A stretch of DNA of 64,000 nt. It comes from Clostridiaceae bacterium (lineage in GTDB: Bacteria > Bacillota > Clostridia > Lachnospirales > Lachnospiraceae). A program made the translations under genes and the position numbers. Shown in pieces: positions 33,991 to 43,893 of this stretch. Numbering within the stretch: the first letter of the stretch is position 1; every line of letters starts with the position of its first letter. The DNA is taken from NCBI GenBank assembly GCA_902362725.1, contig CABIXM010000015.1, positions 20,448 through 84,447 of the forward strand. The letters run 5' to 3'. The notes under the pieces were generated by a model. The model worked only from the letters and a program-made list of their open reading frames with translations, ran no database searches and had not been told where the DNA came from.

Positions 33991-35307
33991 GTTGCGATTG
34001 ATAAATTTGGTTTTCACCTTGGAATACATAATCTTCTGACTGCGGTACAGCCCATAATATCCGGACTGCATATAGCTGATAGCGATTGCGATAAAGTAAA
34101 AGGGGGCTCCTTCGAAGCCGAACATCTCCAGACTGATAAGCAGAGAAGAAATGGGGCTGTTGGTAACGCCGCAAAATACGGCCGCCATACCGCAGGCGCC
34201 TGCCAGAGATGGGGAAATATGTAAAATCTGTCCCATCAGACAGCCGAAGGTGGCTCCCACAAAGAAGGTAGGAACAATCTCGCCGCCTTTAAAGCCGCCG
34301 GACAGCGTAATTGCCGTGAACAGGATCTTCAGTAAAAATGCCGCCCAGAATACCTGCTGCTCTACCACGGCGCGCTCCACCACTTGCATACCGGTTCCCA
34401 GATAATCCGTGGTTCCTAAAGCAAGGGTCAGAAGGATAATCAGAGCGCCGGACACCAGCGGACGCACAAAGGCATTCTGAATCTTTTCCGCGAACAGTTC
34501 CTCTGTCTTATGCAGCACCACGCAGAACAGAATACTGACTGCCGCGCAGCACAGACCCAGAACCATAATCTTGAACCCGTTGACCGGATTCAGTTCCGGC
34601 AAAACGCCTAACGCGAAGCGCTCTCCGGTCAGTCCGAAATGACAGGCAACCCCATAGGCAATATAGGACGCCACCACGCAGGGCACCAGGGCTGCGTAAT
34701 GCATGATTCCCACACTGACAACCTCCATGGAGAACACCGTGGCCGCCATGGGCGTGCCAAACAGGGCGGAAAAGGCTGCGCTCATTCCGGCCATAATCAT
34801 AACGCGCCGGTCATTTTCATCAATCCGCAGAATTCTGCCCAAAAAGTTTCCGATGCTGCCTCCCAGCTGCAGAGCCGCGCCCTCGCGTCCTGCGGAGCCG
34901 CCGAACAGATGGGTCAGAATGGTGGAAATGAAGATCAGCGGCGCTGTCTTCAGTGGAATCTCACGCTCTGCGTGGATCGCGTCCAGCACCATATTGGTGC
35001 TGCTCCGCTCCTGCTTCCGCTCCCATTGATACATCCAGACAATCAGGACTCCCGCGAAGGGCAGTCCGTAGAGAATCCAGGGGTGCTCCATTCGGAAGGC
35101 AGTTGCCATAGATACGCCCTTTCCAAAGGCCGTTCCCACCAATCCCAGGGCTATTCCAGTCAGAGCCGCGAATACCAGCCACTTAATCAGAACGACTAAT
35201 CGGTTCCAGATCGTAATCCGGAACCGATTCTCAAGCTGCGGGAGAACACCCTCCCGCAGCTCTTCTGTGTTTTCAGTTTTTATCTCGTTTTGCTTCTGTT
35301 CATCCAT
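33979..35307 (-). CDS. CLC-family anion transporter, fluoride/proton antiporter-like clade
   Basis: A 442-residue CLC protein with about ten to twelve membrane helices. Several family motifs differ from chloride CLCs: GSAGREGAALQLG (Ala in place of Pro in GREGP), GGFKGGEIVPTFFVGATFG in the second selectivity region, TNSPISSLLISLEMFG, and a final SGYYGLYRSQ. The segment STNMVLDAIH stands where GSGIP would be. This set fits the CLC-F (SycA/EriC-F) group that exports fluoride. Its ATG shares one base with the leuS stop (TAATG), so it is translated behind leuS. No fluoride riboswitch is next to it. The ion specificity is inference. Confidence 0.82.
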   Translation of the reverse strand: MDEQKQNEIKTENTEELREGVLPQLENRFRITIWNRLVVLIKWLVFAALTGIALGLVGTAFGKGVSMATAFRMEHPWILYGLPFAGVLIVWMYQWERKQERSSTNMVLDAIHAEREIPLKTAPLIFISTILTHLFGGSAGREGAALQLGGSIGNFLGRILRIDENDRRVMIMAGMSAAFSALFGTPMAATVFSMEVVSVGIMHYAALVPCVVASYIAYGVACHFGLTGERFALGVLPELNPVNGFKIMVLGLCCAAVSILFCVVLHKTEELFAEKIQNAFVRPLVSGALIILLTLALGTTDYLGTGMQVVERAVVEQQVFWAAFLLKILFTAITLSGGFKGGEIVPTFFVGATFGCLMGQILHISPSLAGACGMAAVFCGVTNSPISSLLISLEMFGFEGAPFYFIAIAISYMQSGYYGLYRSQKIMYSKVKTKFINRNAKE

Positions 35308-37724
35308 TAGGGCTTTACCACAATATTAATGATTCTTCCGGGCACATAAATCTCTTTTACAATTGTACCCTTCAGCCAGTCTGCTACGATTTCTTTTCCT
35401 GCCGCAATGGCCTCGTCCTTGGATACGCTGGTGGACAGGGTTACCGTTCCGCGGGTCTTGCCGTTGACCTGAACCGCGATCTCGATCTCGTCGTCCTTCA
35501 TGGCTTCCTCATCAGCATCCGGCCAGCCGTGTCCGAAGACGGTCTCGCTGTGACCGAGCTGCTCCCAGAGCTCCTCTGCGATATGGGGCGCGAACGGAGC
35601 AATCAGCGTAACGGCTGTCTCCAGGGTCTCCTTATCCAGACCATCCTGACGCTTTGCCAGATCGATCAGCTTATTGTTGTACTCCATGAAGCCGGAAATA
35701 ACCGTATTCAGGCTGAAGCTGTTCAGACGGGTGGTGATGTCATAAACCATCTTGTGACGGAGCTTCACACTCTCCGGAGTCTCCTTTGTTTCCTTGTCCT
35801 TATTGTCCAGAACCAGGTTCCAGAAACGCTTCAAGAAACGGGATACACCGTCGATGCCTCTGTCGTCCCACTCTGCGTCCAGCTCGGGCGGTCCGACGAA
35901 CATCTCATACATCCGGAGCGCGTCACAGCCATAATCGCGGATCAAATCATCCGGGGAAACCACATTTCCCTTGGACTTACTCATCTTGATACCGTTCTTA
36001 CCGGTAATCATACCCTGATTGAACAGCTTGGTAAACGGCTCGTCAAAGTCTACCACTCCGATATCATGCAGGAACTTGGTATAGAAACGGGAGTACAGCA
36101 GATGAAGTACCGCGTGCTCCACACCGCCGATGTACATATCAACCGGCAGATACTTGTCAGCCTTTTCACGGCTTACCAGCTCTTCATCGTTATGGTTGTC
36201 CACGTAACGCAGGAAATACCAGGAGGAACCTGCCCACTGGGGCATGGTGTTGGTCTCTCTCTTTGCAGGCGCGCCGCAGCAGGGACAGGTGGTATTCACC
36301 CACTCGTCAATGGCAGCCAGCGGAGACTCTCCGGTGCCGGTGGGCTGATAGCTGTCAACCTCCGGTAGCTCCAGGGGAAGCTGATCCTCCGGAACCGGAA
36401 CATTACCGCACTTGGGGCAGTGGATAATCGGGATCGGCTCGCCCCAGTAGCGCTGACGGGAGAATACCCAGTCACGCAGCTTGTAGTTGACCGTCTTTTT
36501 ACCTACGCCCATTTTCTCGATGATAAGCGGAGCTTCCTTCTTCAGCACTGCGGATTCCATACCATTCCAGTCGCCGGAATTGATCATGGTTCCACTTGCC
36601 TCTGTGTAAGCCTCTGTCATATTCTCGATTTCCTTGCCATCCTTTGCGATAACCTGGATGATCGGAATATTGAATTTCTTCGCGAATTCAAAGTCACGGT
36701 CGTCATGGGCCGGTACACACATGATCGCGCCGGTACCATAATCAGCCAGTACGTAATCGGAAAGCCAGATGGGAACTTTTGCTCCGTTGATGGGATTGAT
36801 GGCATAGCTTCCAGTGAATACGCCGGTCTTCTCCTTGTCCTGTACACGGTCCACGTTAGAACGCATGGAGGACTTGAATATATAATCCTCTACAGCGGCT
36901 CTGGTCTCATCGGTCGCCAGCTTGGAAGCCAGCGCGTGCTCCGGAGCCAGCACCATGAAGGTAGCGCCGTGCAGGGTATCCGGACGGGTAGTGTATACAG
37001 TAATGGTCTCATCGCTGTTCTCCACCTTGAAATCTACCTCAGCACCGTAAGACTTACCAATCCAGTCAGTCTGCATCTTCTTAACCTTCTCCGGCCAGTC
37101 CAGCTTATCCAGATCGTCCAGAAGTCTGTCTGCGTATGCGGTAATCTTCAGCATCCACTGACGCAGGTTTTTCTTGGTAACCGGGGTGCCGCAACGCTCG
37201 CAGCAGCCGTTGACTACTTCCTCATTGGCCAGACCGGTCTTACAGGACGGGCACCAGTTGATGGGGAACTCCTTCTCGTATGCCAGACCCTTCTTGAACA
37301 TCTGTACAAAGATCCACTGGGTCCACTTGTAGAACTTCGGATCCGTCGTATTTACTTCCATATCCCAGTCGTAAAGAGCAGCGATATCGTTGATCTGTCT
37401 CTTGATATTGGCCACATTCTCTGCAGTAGACTTTGCCGGATGTACGCCCATCTTGATGGCGTAGTTCTCAGCCGGAAGTCCGAATGCGTCCCATCCCATG
37501 GGATGAATGATGTAATGTCCCTGCATCAGCTTGTAACGGCTCCATACATCACTGATCACATAACCTCTCCAGTGACCTACATGAAGTCCGTTGCCTGACG
37601 GATACGGGAACATATCCAGACAATAGTATTTCGGTTTTTTTCCGTCGTTGACGTTCACCGGATGCTCTTCCCAGTGTTTCCGCCATTTCTCTTCCACCGC
37701 GTGGTGGTTAAATGGTACTGCCAT
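35307..37724 (-). CDS. leuS: Leucyl-tRNA synthetase
   Basis: An 805-residue class I synthetase that charges tRNA-Leu. The HIGH motif is PYPSGNGLHVGHWRGY (near residue 45) and the KMSKS motif is GIKMSKSKGNVVSPDD (near 570). A zinc-type Cys cluster CPSCKTGLANEEVVNGCCERCG lies near 155. The editing (CP1) domain, with TTRPDTLHGATFMV and VPAHDDRDFEFA, is intact. ATG 37724 follows AGAGGAG. It has its own sigma-A promoter and a short leader with no room for a T-box, unlike pheST in this window. It is coupled to the CLC gene. Confidence 0.98.
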   Translation of the reverse strand: MAVPFNHHAVEEKWRKHWEEHPVNVNDGKKPKYYCLDMFPYPSGNGLHVGHWRGYVISDVWSRYKLMQGHYIIHPMGWDAFGLPAENYAIKMGVHPAKSTAENVANIKRQINDIAALYDWDMEVNTTDPKFYKWTQWIFVQMFKKGLAYEKEFPINWCPSCKTGLANEEVVNGCCERCGTPVTKKNLRQWMLKITAYADRLLDDLDKLDWPEKVKKMQTDWIGKSYGAEVDFKVENSDETITVYTTRPDTLHGATFMVLAPEHALASKLATDETRAAVEDYIFKSSMRSNVDRVQDKEKTGVFTGSYAINPINGAKVPIWLSDYVLADYGTGAIMCVPAHDDRDFEFAKKFNIPIIQVIAKDGKEIENMTEAYTEASGTMINSGDWNGMESAVLKKEAPLIIEKMGVGKKTVNYKLRDWVFSRQRYWGEPIPIIHCPKCGNVPVPEDQLPLELPEVDSYQPTGTGESPLAAIDEWVNTTCPCCGAPAKRETNTMPQWAGSSWYFLRYVDNHNDEELVSREKADKYLPVDMYIGGVEHAVLHLLYSRFYTKFLHDIGVVDFDEPFTKLFNQGMITGKNGIKMSKSKGNVVSPDDLIRDYGCDALRMYEMFVGPPELDAEWDDRGIDGVSRFLKRFWNLVLDNKDKETKETPESVKLRHKMVYDITTRLNSFSLNTVISGFMEYNNKLIDLAKRQDGLDKETLETAVTLIAPFAPHIAEELWEQLGHSETVFGHGWPDADEEAMKDDEIEIAVQVNGKTRGTVTLSTSVSKDEAIAAGKEIVADWLKGTIVKEIYVPGRIINIVVKP

Positions 37725-37781
37725 TTTTTTCCACTCCTCTTATCTTAATTGCTTCGTAAAAATAAATTTCCACTGCATTTT

Positions 37782-37809
37782 ATCATATCACACCAGACCG
37801 CTTTGTCAA
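37782..37809 (-). promoter_or_regulatory. Sigma-A promoter of leuS
   Basis: Consensus TTGACA (37804-37809), 16 bases, TATGAT (37782-37787) on the minus strand, leaving an untranslated leader of about 50 bases. Confidence 0.75.
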
Positions 37810-37822
37810 GCAAAATCCGAGT

Positions 37823-39559
37823 TTACACAGCCCACTGGCTGTTGTACAGCTCTGTGTAAAAGCCCCCTGCCGCAAGCAGACTCTCATGGGTACCCTGCTC
37901 GATAATCTGTCCGTCCCGCATAACGAGAATCACATCTGCCTCCCGGATGGTAGACAGCCGGTGGGCTACGATGAAGCTGGTACGCCCCTCCATCATTTTC
38001 GCAAAGGCGTTCTGAATCCGAAGCTCCGTGCGGGTGTCAATGCTGGAGGTGGCCTCGTCCAGAATCAGCATGGGCGGCAGACACAGCATAACCCGGGCAA
38101 TACACAGCAGCTGCTTCTGGCCCTGGGAAAGACTTCCGCCGTCCTCCGAAAGCACCGTGTCATAGCCCTTCGGCAGACGCCGGATAAAGCTGTGGGCGTG
38201 GGAGGCCTTCGCCGCCTCGATAATCTCTTCCTCCGTGGCGTCCGGCTTTCCATAGGAAATGTTGTCGCGAACCGTCGCGGATTTCAGCCAGGTCTCCTGC
38301 AATACCATACCGTACTGCTGCCGCAGATTTTCCCGGGTCAGCTCCTGAATGGGCGTTCCGTCCACGGAAATGCAGCCTGCATCCACGTCGTAGAACCGCA
38401 TCAGCAGATTGATGAGTGTGCTTTTTCCACAGCCGGTGGGACCCACGATGGCGATTCTCTGGCCGGGCTTTACATGCAGATTCAGGTTCTTTATCAGTTC
38501 TCTGTCCTTCGTATAGGAGAACTCTACATGTTCCAGATCCACACTGCCCTCTGCCTTCTCGATACAGGGGCCGTCCGCAGGATCCGCGCTCATGGGCTCC
38601 TGGTCGATAAAATCAAAGACACGCTCCGCGCAGGCCAGGGCATTCTGAAGCTCGGTGACTACACCGGAGATCTCATTAAAGGGCTTAGTGTACTGATTGG
38701 CATAGCTTAAGAAGCAGGAAAGCTGACCCACGCTCAATCCTCCCCGGATAGCCGCGAAAGCGCCTGCCACGCCCACACCTGCGTAAACCATGCTGTTGAC
38801 AAACCGGGTAGCCGGGTTGGTAATGGAAGAATAGAAAATCGCACGCAGGCTGTGCTTCTGCAGCTGCCGGTTGATCGCATCAAACTGCGCAATGGCTTCT
38901 TCTTCATGCCCAAAAGCTTTGACTACCTTCTGATTTCCCACCATCTCATCGATGAGTCCGGTGAGCTCGCCCCGGGTCTCGGACTGGAGCTTGAACATGC
39001 TGTGGGTCCGCCGGGCGATAAAGCTGGCCACCAGAAGGGACAGCGGCGTAATGCAGACCACCACCAGCGTAATGCCCACATTGACCGAGAGCATGAACAG
39101 CAGAGTTCCCAGAATCGTCATCACGCCTGTAAATAACTGGGTGAATCCCATCAGCAGGCCGTCGGAAAACTGGTCGATATCCGCAATCAGACGGCTGACG
39201 ATGTCGCCCTGTGGATGGCTATCGATATAGCTCAGGGGCAGATCCTGCATATGGTCAAAGGCCTCGGTCCGCACGTCCATCACGACCTTATAAGTGATAT
39301 GGTTGTTGCAGAGGTTCATGAGCCACTGGAATACAGAGGTGGATCCGATGATGACGCCCAGCTTTGTCAGAAGCTTTAACAGGGCCGCAAAGTCTACCGC
39401 TCCCTTTCCCATCATATAGTCGATGGCGTCTCCGGTGAGAATCGGCGCATACAGGGTCAGGGCCACGGTCAGAACCGCCAGCAGGATGGACGCCAGCAGA
39501 TACAATCGATACCCTTCGATATAGCAAAGGACTCTTTTTAATGTGGATTTACGCTTCAT
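37823..39559 (-). CDS. ABC exporter half, canonical ATPase site subunit
   Basis: A 578-residue fused permease-ATPase of the type B multidrug exporter kind: six membrane helices over residues 1-320, then an ATPase domain. Walker A is GPTGCGKST, the signature is SLSQGQKQLLCIARV, and Walker B is LILDEATSSID with an intact catalytic Glu. ATG 39559 follows GAGGAAAAGG; the frame to 39616 adds a basic stretch inside the neighbouring gene. It overlaps the stop of the second exporter gene by 11 bases. The two form a heterodimer of the BmrCD/LmrCD sort. Substrates are unknown. Confidence 0.92.
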   Translation of the reverse strand: MKRKSTLKRVLCYIEGYRLYLLASILLAVLTVALTLYAPILTGDAIDYMMGKGAVDFAALLKLLTKLGVIIGSTSVFQWLMNLCNNHITYKVVMDVRTEAFDHMQDLPLSYIDSHPQGDIVSRLIADIDQFSDGLLMGFTQLFTGVMTILGTLLFMLSVNVGITLVVVCITPLSLLVASFIARRTHSMFKLQSETRGELTGLIDEMVGNQKVVKAFGHEEEAIAQFDAINRQLQKHSLRAIFYSSITNPATRFVNSMVYAGVGVAGAFAAIRGGLSVGQLSCFLSYANQYTKPFNEISGVVTELQNALACAERVFDFIDQEPMSADPADGPCIEKAEGSVDLEHVEFSYTKDRELIKNLNLHVKPGQRIAIVGPTGCGKSTLINLLMRFYDVDAGCISVDGTPIQELTRENLRQQYGMVLQETWLKSATVRDNISYGKPDATEEEIIEAAKASHAHSFIRRLPKGYDTVLSEDGGSLSQGQKQLLCIARVMLCLPPMLILDEATSSIDTRTELRIQNAFAKMMEGRTSFIVAHRLSTIREADVILVMRDGQIIEQGTHESLLAAGGFYTELYNSQWAV

Positions 39560-41291
39560 GTGCCTTTTCCTCCTCTGCCGAAACCTGGGAATTACAGATC
39601 TCCCGATATACCTCACAATTCTGATACAACTCCTCGTGCTTTCCGATGCCGGCTACCGCGCCGTCGTCCAGCACAATAATCTGATCGGCCTGCCGGATGG
39701 TCGCCGCACGCTGGGATACCAGGAAGACCGTAGCCTTTTCTTTATGCTCCCGCAGAGCCTTCCGAAGCTTCGCGTCCGTAGCGAAATCCAGAGCCGAAGC
39801 ACTGTCATCCAGAATCAGGATCTCCGGATCCCGCACCAGCGCTCTTGCAATGGTCAGACGCTGTCTCTGTCCGCCGGACAGGTTGCGTCCGCCCTGCAGG
39901 ACTTCGGTATCCAGACCCTTTTCTTTCTTTTCCACGATCTCACGGCCCTGGGCGGTCTCAAGAGCTGCGTACAGTTCTTCGTCTGTGGCATCCTCTTTTC
40001 CCCACCGGAGGTTCTCCCGGATCGTACCGGAGAACAGTACCGCCTTCTGGGGAACGACGCCTATCTTTCCGCGCAGGCCCTCGTAGGTATATTCCTGTAC
40101 GTTCCGGCCGTCCACCAGCACTTCTCCCTCTGTCACGTCGTAAAAACGGGGAATCAGGTTCACCAGGGTGGATTTTCCGGAACCGGTGCCACCGATAATA
40201 CCTATGGTCTCGCCTGGATAGGCCCGGAAGCTCACATGGGACAGGGCCGCGTCTGCACCCTCCTCATAGGTAATGCTGACATCCTTGAATTCCACACAGA
40301 GAACTCCATTCTCCTGCTTCTGTTCTCTGACCGTTCCTTCCGCCATACCCGTTTCCTGATCCAGAATCTTATTGATACGGGACAGACAGGCCAGAGACTT
40401 GGTTACATTGATGATCAGATTGGCCAGCTTAATCAGTTCCACGAGAATCTGAGACATATAGTTGACCAGCGCCACCACCTGGCCCTGGCTTAAGATGCCC
40501 GCATCTACCTGGCGGCCGCCGGTCCATACCAGCAGAATCACCGCTACATTGATAATCGCGTAAGTCAGGGGATTCAAAAGCCCGGAAATCCGGCCTACGA
40601 AAAGCTGGGTGTTCATAAGGGCAGTGCTGTCCCGATGAAAGGTCTTCATCTCCTCCTGCTGCCGGTTGAATGCCCGTACCACACGGACACCGGACAGATT
40701 TTCCCGCACATGCAGAAGCACCCGATCCAGCTCATTCTGTACCCTCCGGTACCAGGGAATCGTAACGCCCATGATAGCAAAAACCACCACAAAAAGAACC
40801 GGAATCACTGCGGCAAAGATCGTCGCGCACCTTACGTCAATGGTAAAGGCCATGATCATGGCGCCAAATACGATAAAGGGAGAGCGCAGAAATAAACGCA
40901 GCACCAGATTCACACCGGTCTGTACCTGATTGATATCACTGGTAATCCGGGTAATCAGCGTGGAGGTTCCAATGGTATCCAACTCCTTATAGGAGAAGCT
41001 GTTCAGATGCTCAAATAAAGCCTTCCGCATGGCCGTGCTGGTTCCCACCGCCGCCTTCGCCGCGAAATACTGGGCCGTAATAGAACTGGCCAGTCCCACG
41101 AAGCCCAGCAGAATCAGGACACCGCCCATTTTTAGCACATAGCTGCCGTCCCGGCTCGCGATACCCGTATCAATGATATTCGCCACCACCAGCGGCACCA
41201 GAAGCTCAAAGCTGGCTTCCAGAAGCTTAAAGAGAGGACCTAAGATACTCTCCTTTTTGTAATGCTTCATATAACTCCATAATCGTTTCAT
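39549..41291 (-). CDS. ABC exporter half, degenerate ATPase site subunit
   Basis: A 580-residue fused permease-ATPase. Six membrane helices lie in the first 310 residues, then Walker A GGTGSGKST and the signature NLSGGQRQRLTIARA. Walker B reads LILDDSASALD, where Asp replaces the catalytic Glu. That substitution is the known mark of the non-hydrolysing site in heterodimeric exporters, and the intact one is in the partner gene behind it. ATG 41291 follows GAGGAGTTATGTT. It leads the two-gene unit and lies after the terminator of the EF-G-like gene. Confidence 0.92.
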   Translation of the reverse strand: MKRLWSYMKHYKKESILGPLFKLLEASFELLVPLVVANIIDTGIASRDGSYVLKMGGVLILLGFVGLASSITAQYFAAKAAVGTSTAMRKALFEHLNSFSYKELDTIGTSTLITRITSDINQVQTGVNLVLRLFLRSPFIVFGAMIMAFTIDVRCATIFAAVIPVLFVVVFAIMGVTIPWYRRVQNELDRVLLHVRENLSGVRVVRAFNRQQEEMKTFHRDSTALMNTQLFVGRISGLLNPLTYAIINVAVILLVWTGGRQVDAGILSQGQVVALVNYMSQILVELIKLANLIINVTKSLACLSRINKILDQETGMAEGTVREQKQENGVLCVEFKDVSITYEEGADAALSHVSFRAYPGETIGIIGGTGSGKSTLVNLIPRFYDVTEGEVLVDGRNVQEYTYEGLRGKIGVVPQKAVLFSGTIRENLRWGKEDATDEELYAALETAQGREIVEKKEKGLDTEVLQGGRNLSGGQRQRLTIARALVRDPEILILDDSASALDFATDAKLRKALREHKEKATVFLVSQRAATIRQADQIIVLDDGAVAGIGKHEELYQNCEVYREICNSQVSAEEEKAHEA

Positions 41292-41366
41292 AACATAACT
41301 CCTCTGAAAGATGAATTCTTTTTTTATTTTACCCTCCGAAGATTTATTTTACAAGAACTTTTAAAC

Positions 41367-41404
41367 GCAAAAGGACGCCCGGTTTACACCGCCGGGCATC
41401 CTTC
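41367..41404 (-). terminator. Intrinsic terminator after the EF-G-like gene
   Basis: On the minus strand AAGGATGCCCGG (41403-41392) pairs with CCGGGCGTCCTT (41382-41371) across nine bases, with one wobble or mismatch, then TTTGCG. Confidence 0.85.
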
Positions 41405-41437
41405 TCTTTTATCTCCCCTTATCTCATAAAACCCTGT

Positions 41438-43519
41438 TTATTCTGCAGTCTCGGACGCTCTCGCTGCCACTTCCTTGGCCTGTACGTCTGCCGGAGCCTG
41501 CTCGTAGCGGGCGAACTCGTAGGAGAACTCACCGCTTCCACCTGTCATGGAGCGCAGATCTGTGGAATAACCGAAGATCTCAGTCATCGGAACGTCTGCT
41601 ACGACCTCTTGCTTGCCGCCTGCGATGGGATTCATGCCCAGCACACGACCGCGGCGCTTGTTCAGATCACCCATAACATCACCGGTATACTTATCCGGAA
41701 CAGTCACGGTCATGGTTACAATCGGCTCCAGAAGAACCGGACCTGCGTCCATAAAGCCCTTCTTGAAGGCCTGGCTTGCCGCGGTCTTGAACGCCATCTC
41801 AGAGGAATCTACCGGATGGTAGGATCCGTCATAGAGAACCGCCTTCACGCCGACTACCGGATATCCCGCCAGCGGTCCCTTTAAGACGGATTCCTGGATA
41901 CCCTTTTCCACTGCCGGGAAGTAGTTCTTCGGAACCGCGCCGCCGACTACGATCTGCTCAAATACATACGGAGTTTCCAGATCGCCGGAGGGCTCGAAAG
42001 TCATCTTAACATGGCCGTACTGTCCGTGTCCGCCGGACTGTTTCTTATACTTGGAGTCCACATCCGCTTTCTTCTTCAGAGTCTCACGGAAAGCTACCTT
42101 CGGCTTGGACAGCTCTACCGATACCTTAAACTTCTCTTCCAGCTTGCTCACAACCACGTCCAGATGCTGGTCACCCATGCCGTACAGCAGAGTCTGGCGG
42201 TTCTCGGAATCATTGACGTTCTTTAAGGTCAGATCCTCTTCCATCATCTTCGCCAGCGCCTGGGAAATCTTATCCTCGTCGCCTTTATTCTTTGCCTTAT
42301 ATCTCATATAGGTATAGGGCTTGGAAATCTCGGTTCTGCCGAACACAATCGGGGCCGCCTTGGTGGACAGGGTATCGCCGGTCTTGGTATTAGCCAGCTT
42401 GCCGATGGCTCCGATATCGCCTGCGTGCAGCTCTGTGGTCTCGATGGGCTTGTTGCCCTGCATGATGTACAGCTTGTTCAGCTTTTCTTCCGCATCCTTA
42501 TCCTGATTATACAAGGTATCGTCGGACTTAATAACACCGGAGGATACCTTGATCAGAGAATACTTTCCGATAAACGGATCCACGATGGTCTTAAATACAT
42601 AAGCGGATTTTGCCTTGGAGAAATCGTAATTCGCTTCGAAAATCTCGTTGGTCTTCATATTGATACCGTTACAAGACTTCTTATCCGGGCTCGGGAACAG
42701 CTCTACGATATCGTTCATCAGGTTATGGATGTTACGGAGCTCGGTGCTGGATCCCATGGATACCGGAATCACGGTGCCGTCACATACATTGAACTTCATA
42801 GCCGCGCGGATCTCACTGAAGGTAAACTCCTCGCCGTTGAAATAGCGCTCCATAAATTCATCGGAGGTTTCCGCTACTGCGTCCAGAAGCGCCTCCCGGC
42901 AGATAGCCAGGTTTTCCCTGGAGTACTCGGGAATCTCGCACTCCTCGCGCTTGCCGATATCGGTGAAACGGCGGCCTGCCATCTTGCATACATTGATATA
43001 ACCCACAAACTTCTCATTTTCACGGATGGGCTGATAGAATGGCGCAATCTTCTTGCCGTACAGATCGGTCAGATCCTGTACCACCTGACGGAAGGACGCG
43101 TGGTCCACATCCATCTCGGATACAAAGAACATTCTCGGCAGCTTATACTTCTCGCAGAGATCCCATGCCTTCTGGGTGCCTACCTCTACTCCGGCCTTAC
43201 CGGATACCACGATAATCGCCGCGTCAGCCGCTGACACTGCCTCTTCCGCCTCGCCCACGAAATCGAAATATCCAGGAGCGTCCAGAAGATTGATCTTACA
43301 ATCCTGCCAAATCAGAGGAACTACCGATGTGGTAATGGAGAACTTTCTCTTAATCTCTTCCTTATCATAATCACTGATGGTATTGCCGTCAGTGATTTTA
43401 CCGATACGGGTGGTCAGGCCGGATACATATGCCATCGCCTCTACGAGACTGGTCTTGCCGCAGCCGCCGTGGCCAAGAAGAACTACGTTACGAATTTTGT
43501 CAGTTGTGTAAATATTCAT
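41438..43519 (-). CDS. EF-G-like translational GTPase
   Basis: A 693-residue protein with the five-domain EF-G plan. G1 is GHGGCGKTSL (residues 16-25) in place of the usual AHIDAGKT, and G3 is DAPGYFDF. The G4 block is SEMDVDH where EF-G has NKMD, so guanine recognition may be changed. Domain IV contains QSGGHGQYGHVKM, and the C-terminus has NKRRGRVLGMNP. The G1 form places it with the EF-G-like group (cd04170 type) rather than the str-operon EF-G; no rpsL/rpsG/tuf genes are nearby. ATG 43519 follows CGGAGG. Two promoters precede it. Confidence 0.88.
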   Translation of the reverse strand: MNIYTTDKIRNVVLLGHGGCGKTSLVEAMAYVSGLTTRIGKITDGNTISDYDKEEIKRKFSITTSVVPLIWQDCKINLLDAPGYFDFVGEAEEAVSAADAAIIVVSGKAGVEVGTQKAWDLCEKYKLPRMFFVSEMDVDHASFRQVVQDLTDLYGKKIAPFYQPIRENEKFVGYINVCKMAGRRFTDIGKREECEIPEYSRENLAICREALLDAVAETSDEFMERYFNGEEFTFSEIRAAMKFNVCDGTVIPVSMGSSTELRNIHNLMNDIVELFPSPDKKSCNGINMKTNEIFEANYDFSKAKSAYVFKTIVDPFIGKYSLIKVSSGVIKSDDTLYNQDKDAEEKLNKLYIMQGNKPIETTELHAGDIGAIGKLANTKTGDTLSTKAAPIVFGRTEISKPYTYMRYKAKNKGDEDKISQALAKMMEEDLTLKNVNDSENRQTLLYGMGDQHLDVVVSKLEEKFKVSVELSKPKVAFRETLKKKADVDSKYKKQSGGHGQYGHVKMTFEPSGDLETPYVFEQIVVGGAVPKNYFPAVEKGIQESVLKGPLAGYPVVGVKAVLYDGSYHPVDSSEMAFKTAASQAFKKGFMDAGPVLLEPIVTMTVTVPDKYTGDVMGDLNKRRGRVLGMNPIAGGKQEVVADVPMTEIFGYSTDLRSMTGGSGEFSYEFARYEQAPADVQAKEVAARASETAE

Positions 43520-43543
43520 GCCTATTCCTCCGATTACAATAAT

Positions 43544-43572
43544 TTTATAGTTCCGGATATTTCATCTGTCAA
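43544..43572 (-). promoter_or_regulatory. Proximal sigma-A promoter of the EF-G-like gene
   Basis: TTGACA (43567-43572), 17 bases, TATAAA (43544-43549), about 25 bases before the ATG. Confidence 0.78.
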
Positions 43573-43616
43573 ACACATTATCCTGTAAATGAAAGGCATC
43601 GGAACACCATGGCTAT

Positions 43617-43645
43617 ATTTTACTAAAAGTCTGACAGTAATGCAA
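43617..43645 (-). promoter_or_regulatory. Possible distal promoter of the EF-G-like gene
   Basis: TTGCAT (43640-43645), 17 bases, TAAAAT (43617-43622). If used it gives a leader of about 90 bases. Confidence 0.45.
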
Positions 43646-43823
43646 GGGTTTTTATATAATTTTTACAAGTATTTTCTATTTTTGCGAATTTTTATACAGC
43701 ACATTGTAAACACCGCGTTTCTATGCAGAAAACGTTTTCCGTCAACCTGCCAGGTTTTCCATTATTCAGGCCTGTTTCCTTTCGTCCCGGCGTTTTGCTT
43801 TTATGCGTTAATGTAAAATAGTG
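43646..43823. other. Rest of the 374-base divergent intergenic region
   Basis: This AT-rich stretch separates the EF-G-like promoters from the tyrA promoter. I see no gene, T-box, riboswitch-like hairpin or repeat in it. Short open frames on both strands have no ribosome sites. Confidence 0.5.
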
Positions 43824-43852
43824 TTGACATTTCCCATAAAAAACTTTAAACT
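43824..43852 (+). promoter_or_regulatory. Sigma-A promoter of tyrA-aroA
   Basis: TTGACA (43824-43829), 17 bases, TAAACT (43847-43852), 41 bases before ATG 43894. Confidence 0.65.
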
Positions 43853-43893
43853 TAATTCTTGGAGATTTTGTATACATAAAAGGAGTTTTCACC

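Noticed and set aside
43520..43893. T-box or riboswitch before tyrA-aroA
   Set aside because: No GGTACCGCG-type motif, terminator pair or riboswitch-like helix set is seen in the gap.
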